Notes: generated from the sequence alone by a model not told the origin. Shown: positions 8,943 through 18,449, counted from the first letter of the stretch. The stretch is 64,000 nt of DNA from Eubacterium sp. (GCA_017450645.1 JAFSTE010000005.1:1-64000), one strand, 5' to 3'. Translations and numbers: made by a program.

Positions 8943-10172
8943 ATGGACAGACTTGAACTATTTAAATACAGTCTTGATTCTATATGTGTATACAATATAG
9001 AAAACGACGAGATTATTACCGCTATGCGTAATCTGCTTCACGCGGCGCAGAGCGACGAGCTTGTAAAGCATTACAGCGCGTTCTTTAAAAAGCTGAGCGC
9101 TCACGGCTCGCTGAGGGAATACATCTCTAATCTTATACTGACCGACGACAACCCGTTTACAAGGGCGTGCGCGGCAGGACGCGACAAGGAGCTGCCGAAG
9201 GCTTTGATTGAGGGCGTTAAGAGCGACCTTGAAAAGCTTGATGAGCTGTCCACCATTTCGGCTGAGGATGTTATCGAAGCGTCCTTCGGCGAGATGGAAA
9301 AGGTTTTGCTTACGCTGCCAAAATGGGAAATCGGCGAGAGCGAGGAGCCGCTCGACGGCAAATGGGCTGACAGGATTGAGGACCTCGCGTTCTTCCACAG
9401 GAGAAACGGCTACGGTATTTACTCAAAATACTATGCGTTTGCGTGGCGCGACGGCGACTTTATACCGATTAGCGCAACCGACCCGATTGAGCTTGACGAC
9501 CTTAAAAACTACGAAAGGCAGCGCAATCAGGTGCTCGAAAACACCGAGGCGTTCCTCGACGGTCTGCCGGCTAACAACATACTGCTTTACGGCGACAGAG
9601 GCACGGGCAAAAGCTCGACGGTTCACGCCGTACTAAACGAGTACAAGACCCGCTCGCTGCGTATGATTGAAATTTCAAAAAGCGACATCGGCGACCTTAC
9701 GATTATTCGCGAAAAGATAAGCAAGAGTCCGATGAAGTTTATTATTTTCATTGACGATTTGAGCTTTGACTCGCACGACGACTCGTTCGGCGAGCTTAAG
9801 GCGGCGCTCGAAGGCTCGCTTTCGGGTAAGCAGAGCAACACGCTTATTTACGCCACATCAAACAGGCGGCACCTTATTAAAGAAAACTTTAACGACCGCG
9901 AAAACGATATTCACCGCAGCGACACGCTGCAGGAGGAGCTGTCGCTGTCCGACCGTTTTGGCGTAACTATTACATTTATGAATCCCGACAAGAAGGAATA
10001 TCTTGAAATTATCGAAAAGATAGCGCTTGACAGGGATATCGAATTCGACCTTAACCGTCTGTTATTAGAGGGTGAAAACTGGGCAAGGCGCAGGGGCGGA
10101 CGCTCGCCGAGATGCGCTAAGCAATTCGTCGATTATGTTGAAACTTGTGAACGAATGGGCAAAGATTGGTAA
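8943..10172 (+). CDS. DUF815-family AAA+ ATPase
   Basis: The 409-residue protein has a helical N-terminal region (1-170). The ATPase domain follows, with Walker A GDRGTGKSS near residue 218 and Walker B FIIFIDDLSF near 275. A sensor-like TLIYATSNRRHL segment near 303 and the C-terminal RSPRCAKQFVDY helix complete it. This matches the DUF815 family (AAA+), common in Clostridia and proteobacteria and of unknown role. The start is at 8943 with a GAGGT site nine bases before. Transcription is divergent from ilvC. A response regulator follows after 110 bases, so it may be a separate unit. Confidence 0.85.
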   Translation: MDRLELFKYSLDSICVYNIENDEIITAMRNLLHAAQSDELVKHYSAFFKKLSAHGSLREYISNLILTDDNPFTRACAAGRDKELPKALIEGVKSDLEKLDELSTISAEDVIEASFGEMEKVLLTLPKWEIGESEEPLDGKWADRIEDLAFFHRRNGYGIYSKYYAFAWRDGDFIPISATDPIELDDLKNYERQRNQVLENTEAFLDGLPANNILLYGDRGTGKSSTVHAVLNEYKTRSLRMIEISKSDIGDLTIIREKISKSPMKFIIFIDDLSFDSHDDSFGELKAALEGSLSGKQSNTLIYATSNRRHLIKENFNDRENDIHRSDTLQEELSLSDRFGVTITFMNPDKKEYLEIIEKIALDRDIEFDLNRLLLEGENWARRRGGRSPRCAKQFVDYVETCERMGKDW

Positions 10173-10283
10173 TTAAATGGTAAAACTTTGTTAACAATTT
10201 TAAAATATTGTTCACTCAAAATACAAAATCTACACAAATTTAAGTGTTATAAATAAGATACAAAACTGAAAGGACGAATGTTT

Positions 10284-10979
10284 ATGGCTGATAAAATACT
10301 TGTTGTTGATGACGATATAAACATTAACGAACTATTAAAGCTTTATCTTGAAAACGACGGTTACGTAGTATTTACCGCACTTGACGGACAGGAAGCGGTT
10401 GAGATGTTCCAGGAAAAAAATCCCGACCTCATTCTTCTTGATATTATGCTGCCTAAGATGGACGGCTGGCAGGTGTGCAGAGAGATAAGAAAAACCTCCG
10501 CCGTACCTATTATTATGCTTACGGCAAAGGGCGAAACCTTCGACAAGGTGCTCGGTCTTGAGCTCGGCGCGGACGACTATGTTGTAAAGCCGTTTGACGC
10601 AAAAGAGGTTATGGCTCGCGTTAAGGCAGTGCTTCGCAGAACTAAGGGCACCGGCGAGGAAGAGGACGACGAAAAGAAGATTGTCACATATGATAAGCTC
10701 GAAATCAACATCGCAAACTACGAGATGAAGGTTGACGGCGTATCGGTTGACACCCCGCCTAAAGAGCTGGAGCTTATTTATCACTTCGCGTCAAATCCGA
10801 ACAGGGTTTACACCCGCGACCAGCTGCTCGACGAGGTTTGGGGATTCGATTACTACGGCGACTCGAGAACGGTTGATGTGCATGTTAAGCGACTTCGCGA
10901 AAAGCTCGAGGGCGTGTCGGAAAAATGGGAGCTTCGCACCGTATGGGGCGTAGGCTACAAATTTGAAACAAAGGAATAA
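10284..10979 (+). CDS. Response regulator, OmpR/PhoB family
   Basis: The 231-residue protein has a receiver domain (residues 1-120) with the acidic pair VDDD, phospho-acceptor Asp in LILLDIMLPKMDG, conserved Thr in IIMLTAK and Lys in VVKPFDAKE. A winged-helix DNA-binding domain (about 135-230) ends RTVWGVGYKFE. The start at 10284 has AGGA at suitable distance; an ATG two codons earlier lies too close to that site. It is the first gene of a regulator-kinase-HtrA set resembling the CssRS/HtrA envelope-stress arrangement, so control of secretion stress is a reasonable inference. Confidence 0.93.
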   Translation: MADKILVVDDDININELLKLYLENDGYVVFTALDGQEAVEMFQEKNPDLILLDIMLPKMDGWQVCREIRKTSAVPIIMLTAKGETFDKVLGLELGADDYVVKPFDAKEVMARVKAVLRRTKGTGEEEDDEKKIVTYDKLEINIANYEMKVDGVSVDTPPKELELIYHFASNPNRVYTRDQLLDEVWGFDYYGDSRTVDVHVKRLREKLEGVSEKWELRTVWGVGYKFETKE

Positions 10980-10984
10980 TTTGT

Positions 10985-11020
10985 GAGCGGACCGATGTAA
11001 GCCATCGGTCCCTACAAATA
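10985..11020. repeat. Hairpin repeat between response regulator and kinase
   Basis: GGACCGATG-TAAGC-CATCGGTCC is followed by CTACAAATA. The stem differs from other members of the family but the CTACAAAT flank is kept. It fills the 48-base gap between two genes expected to be co-transcribed and takes the place of a normal ribosome site for the kinase. Confidence 0.6.
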
Positions 11021-11027
11021 AATAAAT

Positions 11028-12530
11028 ATGGGTAAGATAAAAAGAAAAGCGCGTTCTAATATCTTTGTAACATATTTCATATTGTTTGCATCAATTTTTC
11101 TTGTTGCGTTTATGGTGCTCGGCACTACGCTGATTGTTATAGTTAACAACTATTCAATTAACGAAAAAACCAACCTGCTGTCAGAGAATACTCAATCTCT
11201 TGCAGATACGATATCCTCTACGCTGATTGTAAACAATATGAATTCTTCTTATTCTTACGAAAAAGAGGTTATATGCGAGTCGCTTGCTGTTGTGGCTAAG
11301 TGCATTGACTCGGATGTATTCGTGTGCGACACGGAGGGTAAAATTATACTCTGTAAGGAGCAGACGGGTATGTCGTCGTACTACACATCGTCTATGGTGT
11401 GCGACAAGCACGACAAATTCAGGCTTGACGACAAAGTTATTCAGAGCGTTTATGAGGACGGCACCGCCGTTTCTACCGCAATCGTCAACGGCGTTGAGAG
11501 CTATGTGGTAGGCACCGCGATTGTTGCGCCGGAATACGCCTCGGAATCAGAGGCTTCAAACAGAATAATCGGCTCGGTTTTCGCCGTTGTGGAAACGGGT
11601 ACTAACGATATTGTAAGCACGGTTATAAGGAGCTTTATTATAACCGCGATAATCTGCTTTGCGGTAGGATTTTTGCTAATATGGCTGCTTACAAAGCGTA
11701 TGATTACCCCGCTGCAGCAGATGAGCACCGCTGCTAAGCGTTTCGCGGTAGGCGATTTTTCGTACAGAGTTAAGATTAACTCTAACGACGAGCTTTCGGA
11801 TTTGGGTATCGCGTTTAACGATATGGCTGACGCGCTCGACAAGCTCGAAAACTCAAGGCGCTCGTTCGTAGCTAATGTATCGCACGAGCTTAAGACGCCT
11901 ATGACCTCGATTGCGGGCTTTATCGACGGCATACTCGACGGCACTATCCCCGCCGAAAAGCAGGAATACTATTTAAAAATTGTATCCGACGAGGTTAGAC
12001 GACTTTCACGACTCGTTGTTGCTATGCTTAATATGAGCAAGATGGAATCGGGCGACTTTGAGATGAAGCCTAAAAACTACAACATCTCCGACCAGATTAT
12101 CCACATACTGCTTACCTTCGAGCAGAATATTGACAAAAAGCATATTGAGGTTCGCGGTGTTGACCGTCTTACTCCGCACAGGGTTATGGCGGATACGGAT
12201 ATGATTTATCAGGTTATTTATAATCTGTTTGATAACGCCGTTAAGTTTACGAACGAGGGCGGATATATCGAAATCAGAGTAACCGAGGACGGCGAAATGG
12301 TTACCGTATCTATTAAAAACAGCGGCACCGGCATTAAGCAAAATGAATTATCAAGAGTTTTCGAGCGCTTTTACAAGGTGGACAAATCGAGAAGCCTTGA
12401 CGCTAAGGGCGCGGGACTCGGACTGTATATAGTTAAGATGATGATAGAAATGCACGGCGGAAAGATTGTTGCAAAATCCGACAGCGAAAACGAAGCGGAA
12501 TTTATCTTTACCCTGCCGAAAGCAAAATAA
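11028..12530 (+). CDS. Sensor histidine kinase
   Basis: The 500-residue kinase has a membrane helix at about 12-36, an extracellular sensor region of about 160 residues, a second helix at about 197-222 and HAMP (about 222-275). HisKA carries the phospho-acceptor His in VSHELKTPMTSIAGF. The HATPase domain has the N box (QVIYNLFDNAVKF), G1 (NSGTGI) and G2 (GAGLGLYIVKM). It is paired with the response regulator just upstream. The start MGKIKRK has no clear Shine-Dalgarno site because the hairpin repeat lies directly before it. Expression may depend on that hairpin, which is inference. Confidence 0.93.
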   Translation: MGKIKRKARSNIFVTYFILFASIFLVAFMVLGTTLIVIVNNYSINEKTNLLSENTQSLADTISSTLIVNNMNSSYSYEKEVICESLAVVAKCIDSDVFVCDTEGKIILCKEQTGMSSYYTSSMVCDKHDKFRLDDKVIQSVYEDGTAVSTAIVNGVESYVVGTAIVAPEYASESEASNRIIGSVFAVVETGTNDIVSTVIRSFIITAIICFAVGFLLIWLLTKRMITPLQQMSTAAKRFAVGDFSYRVKINSNDELSDLGIAFNDMADALDKLENSRRSFVANVSHELKTPMTSIAGFIDGILDGTIPAEKQEYYLKIVSDEVRRLSRLVVAMLNMSKMESGDFEMKPKNYNISDQIIHILLTFEQNIDKKHIEVRGVDRLTPHRVMADTDMIYQVIYNLFDNAVKFTNEGGYIEIRVTEDGEMVTVSIKNSGTGIKQNELSRVFERFYKVDKSRSLDAKGAGLGLYIVKMMIEMHGGKIVAKSDSENEAEFIFTLPKAK

Positions 12531-12599
12531 AAATGATTTAATTTTCGTTTAAGGTTTTGATACTATACTTTGCTCAAACACAAAAAAGGAGTGTTATTT

Positions 12600-14114
12600 A
12601 TGGATGAATTTAACAATGGCTTCAACCCTACGGAGCCGAACACAGAACCTCCCAGAGAGACGGAGAAAAAATTTGATTACAAGCCTTTAGATATCGAAAA
12701 ATCGGGCGAAAGCTATACGGGACCGCTCGGCGGCGAGCCCGTTACTCCCCCTGCTCCGCCCGTGCGCGAGCAAAGCTACACTGCGCCCGCTTACCAAAGC
12801 GCGCCGCAACAAGGCTTTAACCCCGCTTACGGTCAAAACCCGTACGGCAATATGAACGCCGTTAATCCTGCTCCGCCGAAAAAGAAAAAGAGCAGGACGA
12901 TATCGACAATCGTTATTATCGCGGTTGTATGCTGCGCGATTGCAATCTGCGGAATGTTCGGCGCAAAGCTTATTAACAGAAACGACAACGACACAAGCTC
13001 GTCATACTCCGAGGATTCGGGCGACAGCGATAAGAGTAACAGCAGCGACGCAGAGGCCAAGATTGAAAAGAGCGACTCTAATCCCGAAAAGGATGACGAC
13101 GGTAATCTTACCGCAGTTGGCGTAGCTAAAAACAACAAGGACTCGTGCGTTGGTATCACCGTTTACACCGACCAGCAGGACTACTATTTCTACAACTACG
13201 GCAACAGCAACGAGCAAAACGGCGACAGCGTTGCATCGGGCGAAGGCTCGGGCGTAATTATGGCAGAGAGCGGCGGCAAAACTTATATTATGACCTGCGC
13301 TCATGTTATTGCGGACGGCAGCTCGTTTAAGGTAACGCTCGAAAACGACAAGGAATACGACGCGGAAATGGTCGGCTACGACTCACAAACCGATATCGGC
13401 GTGCTTTCTATCAACACTACGGGCTTACAGATTGCAAAGTTCGGCGACAGCAACGATATCGAGGTCGGCGAGGACTGCGTAGCTATCGGCTGCCCCGGCG
13501 GTCTGGCATTCAAAAACAGCGTTACTAAGGGTATTATCTCTGCGCTTGATGTTCCGGTTGCTTCTCAAATCGGTTACGACAACGAGTGTATCCAGGTGGA
13601 TACCGCTATCAACCCCGGTAACTCGGGCGGCGCACTTTTTAATATGCAGGGTCAGGTTATCGGTATCAACTCCTCTAAAATCGCGTCAACAGAGTACGAG
13701 GGTATGGGCTTTGCGGTACCGAGCAATACTGCTGTAGAAACCGCGAACTCACTTATCAAGAACGGCTATGTTGCAGGCAGAGCTAAAGTAGGCGTTGAAT
13801 ACACACCTATTTCAAGCTACACCAGCGCTAACAACATCCTTAACGCGCTCGCAGAAAAGGGCTTCAAGGACGCTGAGGGAACTATGGTAATTAACACCAT
13901 TTCAGACGAGTCCGACCTTAAGAACAAGGATGTTAAGCAGTATGATATGATTGTTGCTGTAAACGGCAAAACAATGACTTCGATTGATGTTATGACATCC
14001 ACCCTTTCGGATTCAAAGCCGGGCGACACAATAACGCTTACAATCGCAAGAGTAAGCAATAACTCAATAAAAACCTTTGACGTTAAGTGCAAACTTATCG
14101 AAAGTAAGGAATAA
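12600..14114 (+). CDS. htrA: HtrA/DegP-like trypsin-type serine protease
   Basis: This is a membrane-anchored protease that degrades misfolded proteins outside the membrane. The 504-residue protein has a proline- and glutamine-rich cytoplasmic N-terminus (1-97), one membrane helix (about 102-124) and an acidic serine-rich linker. The protease domain carries the triad His in TCAHVI, Asp in TDIGVL and Ser in NPGNSGGALF. A C-terminal PDZ domain follows from about 400. AAGGAG fixes the start at 12600. It follows the two-component genes by 70 bases, suggesting that the kinase senses the stress the protease relieves. Confidence 0.92.
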   Translation: MDEFNNGFNPTEPNTEPPRETEKKFDYKPLDIEKSGESYTGPLGGEPVTPPAPPVREQSYTAPAYQSAPQQGFNPAYGQNPYGNMNAVNPAPPKKKKSRTISTIVIIAVVCCAIAICGMFGAKLINRNDNDTSSSYSEDSGDSDKSNSSDAEAKIEKSDSNPEKDDDGNLTAVGVAKNNKDSCVGITVYTDQQDYYFYNYGNSNEQNGDSVASGEGSGVIMAESGGKTYIMTCAHVIADGSSFKVTLENDKEYDAEMVGYDSQTDIGVLSINTTGLQIAKFGDSNDIEVGEDCVAIGCPGGLAFKNSVTKGIISALDVPVASQIGYDNECIQVDTAINPGNSGGALFNMQGQVIGINSSKIASTEYEGMGFAVPSNTAVETANSLIKNGYVAGRAKVGVEYTPISSYTSANNILNALAEKGFKDAEGTMVINTISDESDLKNKDVKQYDMIVAVNGKTMTSIDVMTSTLSDSKPGDTITLTIARVSNNSIKTFDVKCKLIESKE

Positions 14115-14115
14115 C

Positions 14116-14141
14116 AAAAAGCGCTCGAATGAGCGCTTTTT
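14116..14141 (+). terminator. htrA terminator
   Basis: The perfect stem AAAAAGCGCTC/GAGCGCTTTTT follows the stop codon directly. Confidence 0.9.
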
Positions 14142-14231
14142 AAATTCGGAATTCGGAAAGCGGAATTCGGAATTGAGGGCGGGCTCTGCCCGCACCCGAT
14201 TCTCCATTCTCAACTCTTAATTCTCAATTTT
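14140..14231. repeat. Composite intergenic repeat with GGGCGGG hairpin
   Basis: The repeat has AATTCGGAA units, then GAGGGCGGGCTCTGCCCGC and ACCCGATT, then an ATTCTCCATTCTCAACTC tract. The GGGCGGGCTCTGCCCGCACCC core is repeated exactly at about 46363-46386. It is non-coding and sits between two terminators. Confidence 0.65.
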
Positions 14232-14260
14232 AAAAAGGCTTGCAAATGCAAGCCTTTTTT
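14232..14260. terminator. mgtE terminator (bidirectional)
   Basis: The stem AAAAAGGCTTGCA/TGCAAGCCTTTTTT lies at the mgtE stop. Confidence 0.85.
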
Positions 14261-15641
14261 ATCTTAGCTGCGGGATTACCGAGCTTGAAATTCCGAAGAA
14301 TACGAGAAGCGATACCGCGTCTACGATTGTTGTAATAAACGGCGACGACATTACCGCCGGGTCAAAGCCTATGCGCTTTGCAAGCATAGGCAGCGTTGCA
14401 CCGATAAACTTTGCGAACACAATTTCCACAATCAGCGTAAGGCAAATTGCAAGGTCGACAATAAGCGTAATTTCGTCATTTCTGAACGCTAGTCTGTCGA
14501 TAAACCAAATCTTAGCAAAGTTAACTACCGCAAGGGTTACGCCGCACATCAATCCGACGCGAAGCTCCTTCCATATAATCCTGAAATAATCTCTGAAATC
14601 GACTTCGCCGAGGCTCATAGCACGGATAACCGTAACGCTTGCCTGTCCGCCCGAATTACCGCCCGTATCCATAAGCATAGGGATAAATGCGGTAAGGATT
14701 GTAAGCGTTGCAAGCTTATCCTCGAAGCTCGAAATAATCGAGCCGGTAAAGGTAGCCGACACCATAAGCAACAGCAGCCACGGAAAACGGCTTTTCCAGG
14801 TTTCAAGCACTGTGGTTTTAAGATAAGTCTTCTCCGTCGGGAGCATAGCGTTCATCTTCTGGATATCCTCGGTGTTCTCCTCCTGGATGACATCGAGAGC
14901 GTCGTCGATGGTGATGATACCGACGAGTCGTTCTTCCATATCAACTACTGGAAGCGCGAGGAAATTATACTTATCAAAATACTGAGCCGCAAGTTCCTGG
15001 TCGTCGAGAGTATTGAGGTAGATTACATTAGTTTCCATAAAATCCTCAATAATATCGTCGTAATCGTGGAGCAACAAGTCCTTAACCGTAGTAACGCCGA
15101 GAAGATGGCGCGACGCGTCGGTAACATAACAGGTATATACCGTTTCTTTATCAACACCAGTTCGTCTGATGCGCTTAAACGCGTCCTCAACGGTCATATC
15201 CTTCTTTAAGTCGACATACTCGGGCGTCATCATCGAGCCCGCGGAGTCGTCGGGATACTTAAGCAGAATATTAATAGAATTTCTCGTTTCGCTGTCGGTA
15301 TTCTTAAGAATACGCTTTACGAGAGTTGCGGGCATTTCCTCGATAATATCAACGGCGTCATCGAGGTAAATCTCGTCGAGCACCTCACGCAGCTCGGTAT
15401 CCGAAATCGCGTGAATAAGCGCTTCCTGAGTGTCGCCGTCAAGCTCTACAAAGGTGTCCGCTGCTTCCTCTTTCGGCAGCAGTCTGAAGAACAGAAGTCT
15501 TTGGTTTTCGGGGAATTCCTCGAGCAAAACCGCAATATCTACGGGGTTAATCTCGTTAAGGATTTCTTTGATTTTACTGAGTTCTCGCCTTTCGTAATGC
15601 TCCTTTATCTGTTCGACGAGTTCTTCCATTTCAAATTCCAT
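14259..15641 (-). CDS. mgtE: Magnesium transporter MgtE
   Basis: MgtE is a Mg2+-selective channel of the inner membrane, gated by cytosolic Mg2+. The 460-residue protein has the N-terminal superhelical MgtE_N domain (about 15-130) and two CBS domains (about 135-260). The five-helix membrane domain includes the pore motif GGNSGGQASVTVIRA. GGGGG lies before the start at 15641. It is the last gene of a minus-strand run. There is no M-box leader in the 35-base gap upstream, so magnesium control at the RNA level is not evident here. Confidence 0.95.
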   Translation of the reverse strand: MEFEMEELVEQIKEHYERRELSKIKEILNEINPVDIAVLLEEFPENQRLLFFRLLPKEEAADTFVELDGDTQEALIHAISDTELREVLDEIYLDDAVDIIEEMPATLVKRILKNTDSETRNSINILLKYPDDSAGSMMTPEYVDLKKDMTVEDAFKRIRRTGVDKETVYTCYVTDASRHLLGVTTVKDLLLHDYDDIIEDFMETNVIYLNTLDDQELAAQYFDKYNFLALPVVDMEERLVGIITIDDALDVIQEENTEDIQKMNAMLPTEKTYLKTTVLETWKSRFPWLLLLMVSATFTGSIISSFEDKLATLTILTAFIPMLMDTGGNSGGQASVTVIRAMSLGEVDFRDYFRIIWKELRVGLMCGVTLAVVNFAKIWFIDRLAFRNDEITLIVDLAICLTLIVEIVFAKFIGATLPMLAKRIGFDPAVMSSPFITTIVDAVSLLVFFGISSSVIPQLR

Positions 15642-15676
15642 TAATTAACCCCCTTTCGTGTATTTAAAGCCGAATT

Positions 15677-16498
15677 TTATTCAAAAAATTCCTGCTCATC
15701 CTCGTCCTCAAGGCTTATTGTCAGCCTCTTTGCGAGCGATATAAACATAATTAAAAGTAACAGCGCAACGCATACGCTTAGCGTTGCAATCAAAAACGCC
15801 GGCTTTTGGTAAAACCTTTCGCTTTTTACAATAATATCGGTGTTGCCGCTCTTAACAAGCGCGTCAAATTCTTTGCTCGATTTTTCGCACCTTTTAACCT
15901 TAAAGGTGTACGCCCTTGTTTCGCCGTTTGAAGCGGTTACGGTAAGCGTCAACTCGAGCTCCTGGTCAGCGGAGAGCGCAACCTCTTTAGGTACATCGCA
16001 GTATGCTCCTACATCCTGAGTAGCGGCGGATAAATCAAGCACCGTCAAATCCTGTGGAATATAGATAGTATAATCGGTGTCCTCGGCGTTAATAGCGGGA
16101 TAAATCACGCCCAGCCTGCAGGTGACCTCTTTTAAAAGATTATTAGAGCTTTGCTCGAAAAATTCCGCGTTACTAAACGCAAAATTATAAATCGTACTGC
16201 CGTTTTCGAACTCGAGAGTTACGATAATACCCGTCTGGTGCTTAGCCTCGTCAAGCGCGTAGGTAACAAAGATGTCCGCTTTGCCGTCCACCTCATAGCT
16301 TTCGAGGGTAGGCGTATCCTTAGGCTCGTCTAAAACGAGGGTGTAATCGTATTTTTCGGGCGAAAACTGCTCGACTATTTTTGCATTTTTAAACGAAATA
16401 GCCTTTAACTGCGGCGCTTTTGCATCCTTGGCAAGCGCAGAAAACGGCACGCTCAGAAGCAGCAAAGCCACGATAAATGTACAAACTAATTTTTTCAT
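15677..16498 (-). CDS. Membrane protein with cadherin-like beta-sandwich domains
   Basis: The 273-residue protein has a signal peptide (about 1-23, ending SALA). Two regions resemble the bacterial cadherin-like beta-sandwich (residues about 30-110 and 115-205, with FSPEKYDYT and TDYTIYIP as typical strands). A C-terminal membrane helix (about 235-257) is followed by an acidic tail. The bulk should lie outside the cell. It is 11 bases after the neighbour at 16510 and before mgtE, so it is part of that transcription unit. Function is not known; adhesion or envelope sensing would be guesses. Confidence 0.65.
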   Translation of the reverse strand: MKKLVCTFIVALLLLSVPFSALAKDAKAPQLKAISFKNAKIVEQFSPEKYDYTLVLDEPKDTPTLESYEVDGKADIFVTYALDEAKHQTGIIVTLEFENGSTIYNFAFSNAEFFEQSSNNLLKEVTCRLGVIYPAINAEDTDYTIYIPQDLTVLDLSAATQDVGAYCDVPKEVALSADQELELTLTVTASNGETRAYTFKVKRCEKSSKEFDALVKSGNTDIIVKSERFYQKPAFLIATLSVCVALLLLIMFISLAKRLTISLEDEDEQEFFE

Positions 16499-16509
16499 AA
16501 AAACACCTG

Positions 16510-17565
16510 TTATTTTGTTATAATAAAGCTGTTTACTCCGTTTTTAACAAGCTCACTCCTGAGCTTTTTATCGGATATTTTGGACGAAATCACATACACA
16601 TCGTTTTTTGTAACCTTATTGTCCGTTTTCATTTTTGTAATCTGTTTTTTAACGGGCTCGCGCTTTGTAACGCTGACCTCAACGGGATTTAAAAACTTAA
16701 TATTTGCGTCAATGTCGTTATACAGCTTTTTTGAAATCGCTTTAAAGCCGTCGTTATAATCCTTAGAGATATCCTCGGGCAGCGCAGTATCCTTAAGCAC
16801 AAAAACATTTACGCCGTAGGTTACAAGCTCGGAAATAATATCCTTAATATAGTTATATGCAAAATCGGAGTCGGGATTAAGATAGGTGTTGCCGTCCTCG
16901 TCCGTATAGAGCTTTTTGCCCTTAGTAATCGCGGCGCCCTGCGCCTGAACGGGAAGGGTGTTATCCTTATAGCAGCTTATAACCGCAATCGGCATAATGT
17001 CGTTTGCCAGCATCTGCTTAATCGACTGTTCGGGCTTTGCGCCGAAGGAGCTTTCGACATTAAAGGTTTCAACCGACGCAAGCTTAGAGTCGTAGCCGAT
17101 TGTACCGTCCGCACGCTTAGCTTCAAATGCAAGCGAGCCAAAGCCGTTCGACTGAGCCTCGTTAATAACCGACGAGAGCATAACCGAAGCGTCAAGGCTT
17201 ATGCCGTCGGTAAGACGCGCGTAAAAATTCATATCCATCTGGGAGAGTGTGCCCTCGTTGTTTGACACATCCTCAATAGCGTTTTGCGCGGGCTCGGCGT
17301 GGCGCACAACATAAACGTCCATAGCCGTATATCCCACCGAGATAATCAAAACGCAGGACACAAAAATTATAAACCTTTTCAGCCTTGTTTCGTTCTTTTT
17401 AGCGGACTTTGCGTTATAGCTTTTTGACGAGGTGCGGTTAGGATTAAACTTATCCGCTTCGCCGCCCTCGACATACTTGTCGGCAAATTCAATTTTGCGT
17501 CCCTGCTCGGGCTCGGTCCACTTTTGGTTACGTTTTTTATTGTTATAAAATCGTTTTCTTTTCAT
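16510..17565 (-). CDS. Membrane-anchored protein resembling a degenerate glycoside hydrolase (DUF4015-like)
   Basis: The 351-residue protein has a basic N-terminus, one membrane helix (about 64-84) and a large outer domain. The part with QMLANDIMPIAVISCYKD, then an ...DGNTYLNPDSDFAYNYIKDI stretch, recalls the TIM-barrel DUF4015 family of putative glycosidases. The acidic pair expected after GF(D/N)E-like sequence is not seen (YGVNVFVLKD stands there). I read it as a possibly inactive relative, with low certainty. It lies between rpe and the cadherin-like gene in one run. Confidence 0.5.
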   Translation of the reverse strand: MKRKRFYNNKKRNQKWTEPEQGRKIEFADKYVEGGEADKFNPNRTSSKSYNAKSAKKNETRLKRFIIFVSCVLIISVGYTAMDVYVVRHAEPAQNAIEDVSNNEGTLSQMDMNFYARLTDGISLDASVMLSSVINEAQSNGFGSLAFEAKRADGTIGYDSKLASVETFNVESSFGAKPEQSIKQMLANDIMPIAVISCYKDNTLPVQAQGAAITKGKKLYTDEDGNTYLNPDSDFAYNYIKDIISELVTYGVNVFVLKDTALPEDISKDYNDGFKAISKKLYNDIDANIKFLNPVEVSVTKREPVKKQITKMKTDNKVTKNDVYVISSKISDKKLRSELVKNGVNSFIITK

Positions 17566-17581
17566 ACTAAACCTAATCTGA

Positions 17582-18256
17582 CTACACTAATCTGATTTGG
17601 GTGCTGTCGCTTATCTGCTCGAGCGCATTATTTCTAAGCGTTTCAATCGCTTCTTCGGGGCATTCGCTCTTAAACACCGCAGAGCCTGCAACGAACACAT
17701 TTGCGCCCGCTTCTGCAGCCATTTTAACGGTCTCAAAATCGACGCCGCCGTCGACTTCGATATCTATACTTTCGTTAAGCTCCCTGATTTTACGGATTTT
17801 AGGAAGCACCTTTTGCATAAAGCTCTGTCCGCCAAAGCCCGGCTCAACGGTCATAATAAGCACCATAGACAGCTTATTAAGATACGGGATAACCGAGTCA
17901 ACAGGCGTGTCGGGCTTGATTGCAAGGGCAGCCTTTTTGCCGAGGAATAAAATCCTGTCGATAGTTGCCTCTATATTGCTCTTACACTCTATATGAAAAC
18001 AGATTATATCCGCGCCCGCTTTTGCAAACGCGTCGGCGTAATCGTACGGGTCGCTAATCATAAGATGCACATCAAACGGGATGTCGCAAACGCCCTTAAG
18101 CGCCTTAATAACGGGCATACCTATAGTGATATTCGGCACAAAATGGCCGTCCATAACATCAATATGAATTAAATCAGCGTTTTTAATCCTGCTAAGTTCG
18201 CTTTGCAGGTTAGCATAATCGCTGGATAAAATTGAAGGTGAAATTTTTACATCCAT
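17582..18256 (-). CDS. rpe: Ribulose-phosphate 3-epimerase
   Basis: Rpe interconverts ribulose 5-phosphate and xylulose 5-phosphate in the pentose phosphate pathway. The 224-residue TIM barrel contains ISPSILSSDYANL, the HIDVMDGHFVPNITIG metal-site motif, DVHLMI, a VEPGFGGQSFM loop and IEVDGGV. The ATG at 18256 has TTTGGAG at good distance; a TTG four codons earlier is within that site. It heads a minus-strand run that ends with mgtE. In many Firmicutes rpe follows prkC-rsgA, which are not seen here. Confidence 0.96.
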   Translation of the reverse strand: MDVKISPSILSSDYANLQSELSRIKNADLIHIDVMDGHFVPNITIGMPVIKALKGVCDIPFDVHLMISDPYDYADAFAKAGADIICFHIECKSNIEATIDRILFLGKKAALAIKPDTPVDSVIPYLNKLSMVLIMTVEPGFGGQSFMQKVLPKIRKIRELNESIDIEVDGGVDFETVKMAAEAGANVFVAGSAVFKSECPEEAIETLRNNALEQISDSTQIRLV

Positions 18257-18307
18257 TTTATTCTCCAAATACTATTTTGAATTAAAATTCTAAAAGTAAG
18301 CGTAAAT

Positions 18308-18336
18308 ATTATACTATTATAAGTCGGATAAGTCAA
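18308..18336 (-). promoter_or_regulatory. Promoter of the rpe-to-mgtE run
   Basis: On the minus strand, TTGACT (18331-18336), a 17-base spacer and TATAAT (18308-18313). Confidence 0.75.
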
Positions 18337-18420
18337 TCAATTATATGCACAATAAAAAAGACGAAATTTCGCTCATTTACAAAAATGTTACAAAATTTAC
18401 AAAAAAATAACTAAAAACAC

Positions 18421-18449
18421 TTGAAACTTAAATTAAGGTGATGTATTAT
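18421..18449 (+). promoter_or_regulatory. ftsE promoter
   Basis: TTGAAA (18421-18426), a 17-base spacer and TATTAT (18444-18449) lie about 75 bases before the GTG start of ftsE. Confidence 0.65.

Noticed and set aside
15642..15676. M-box magnesium riboswitch before mgtE
   Set aside because: The gap is 35 bases, far too short.
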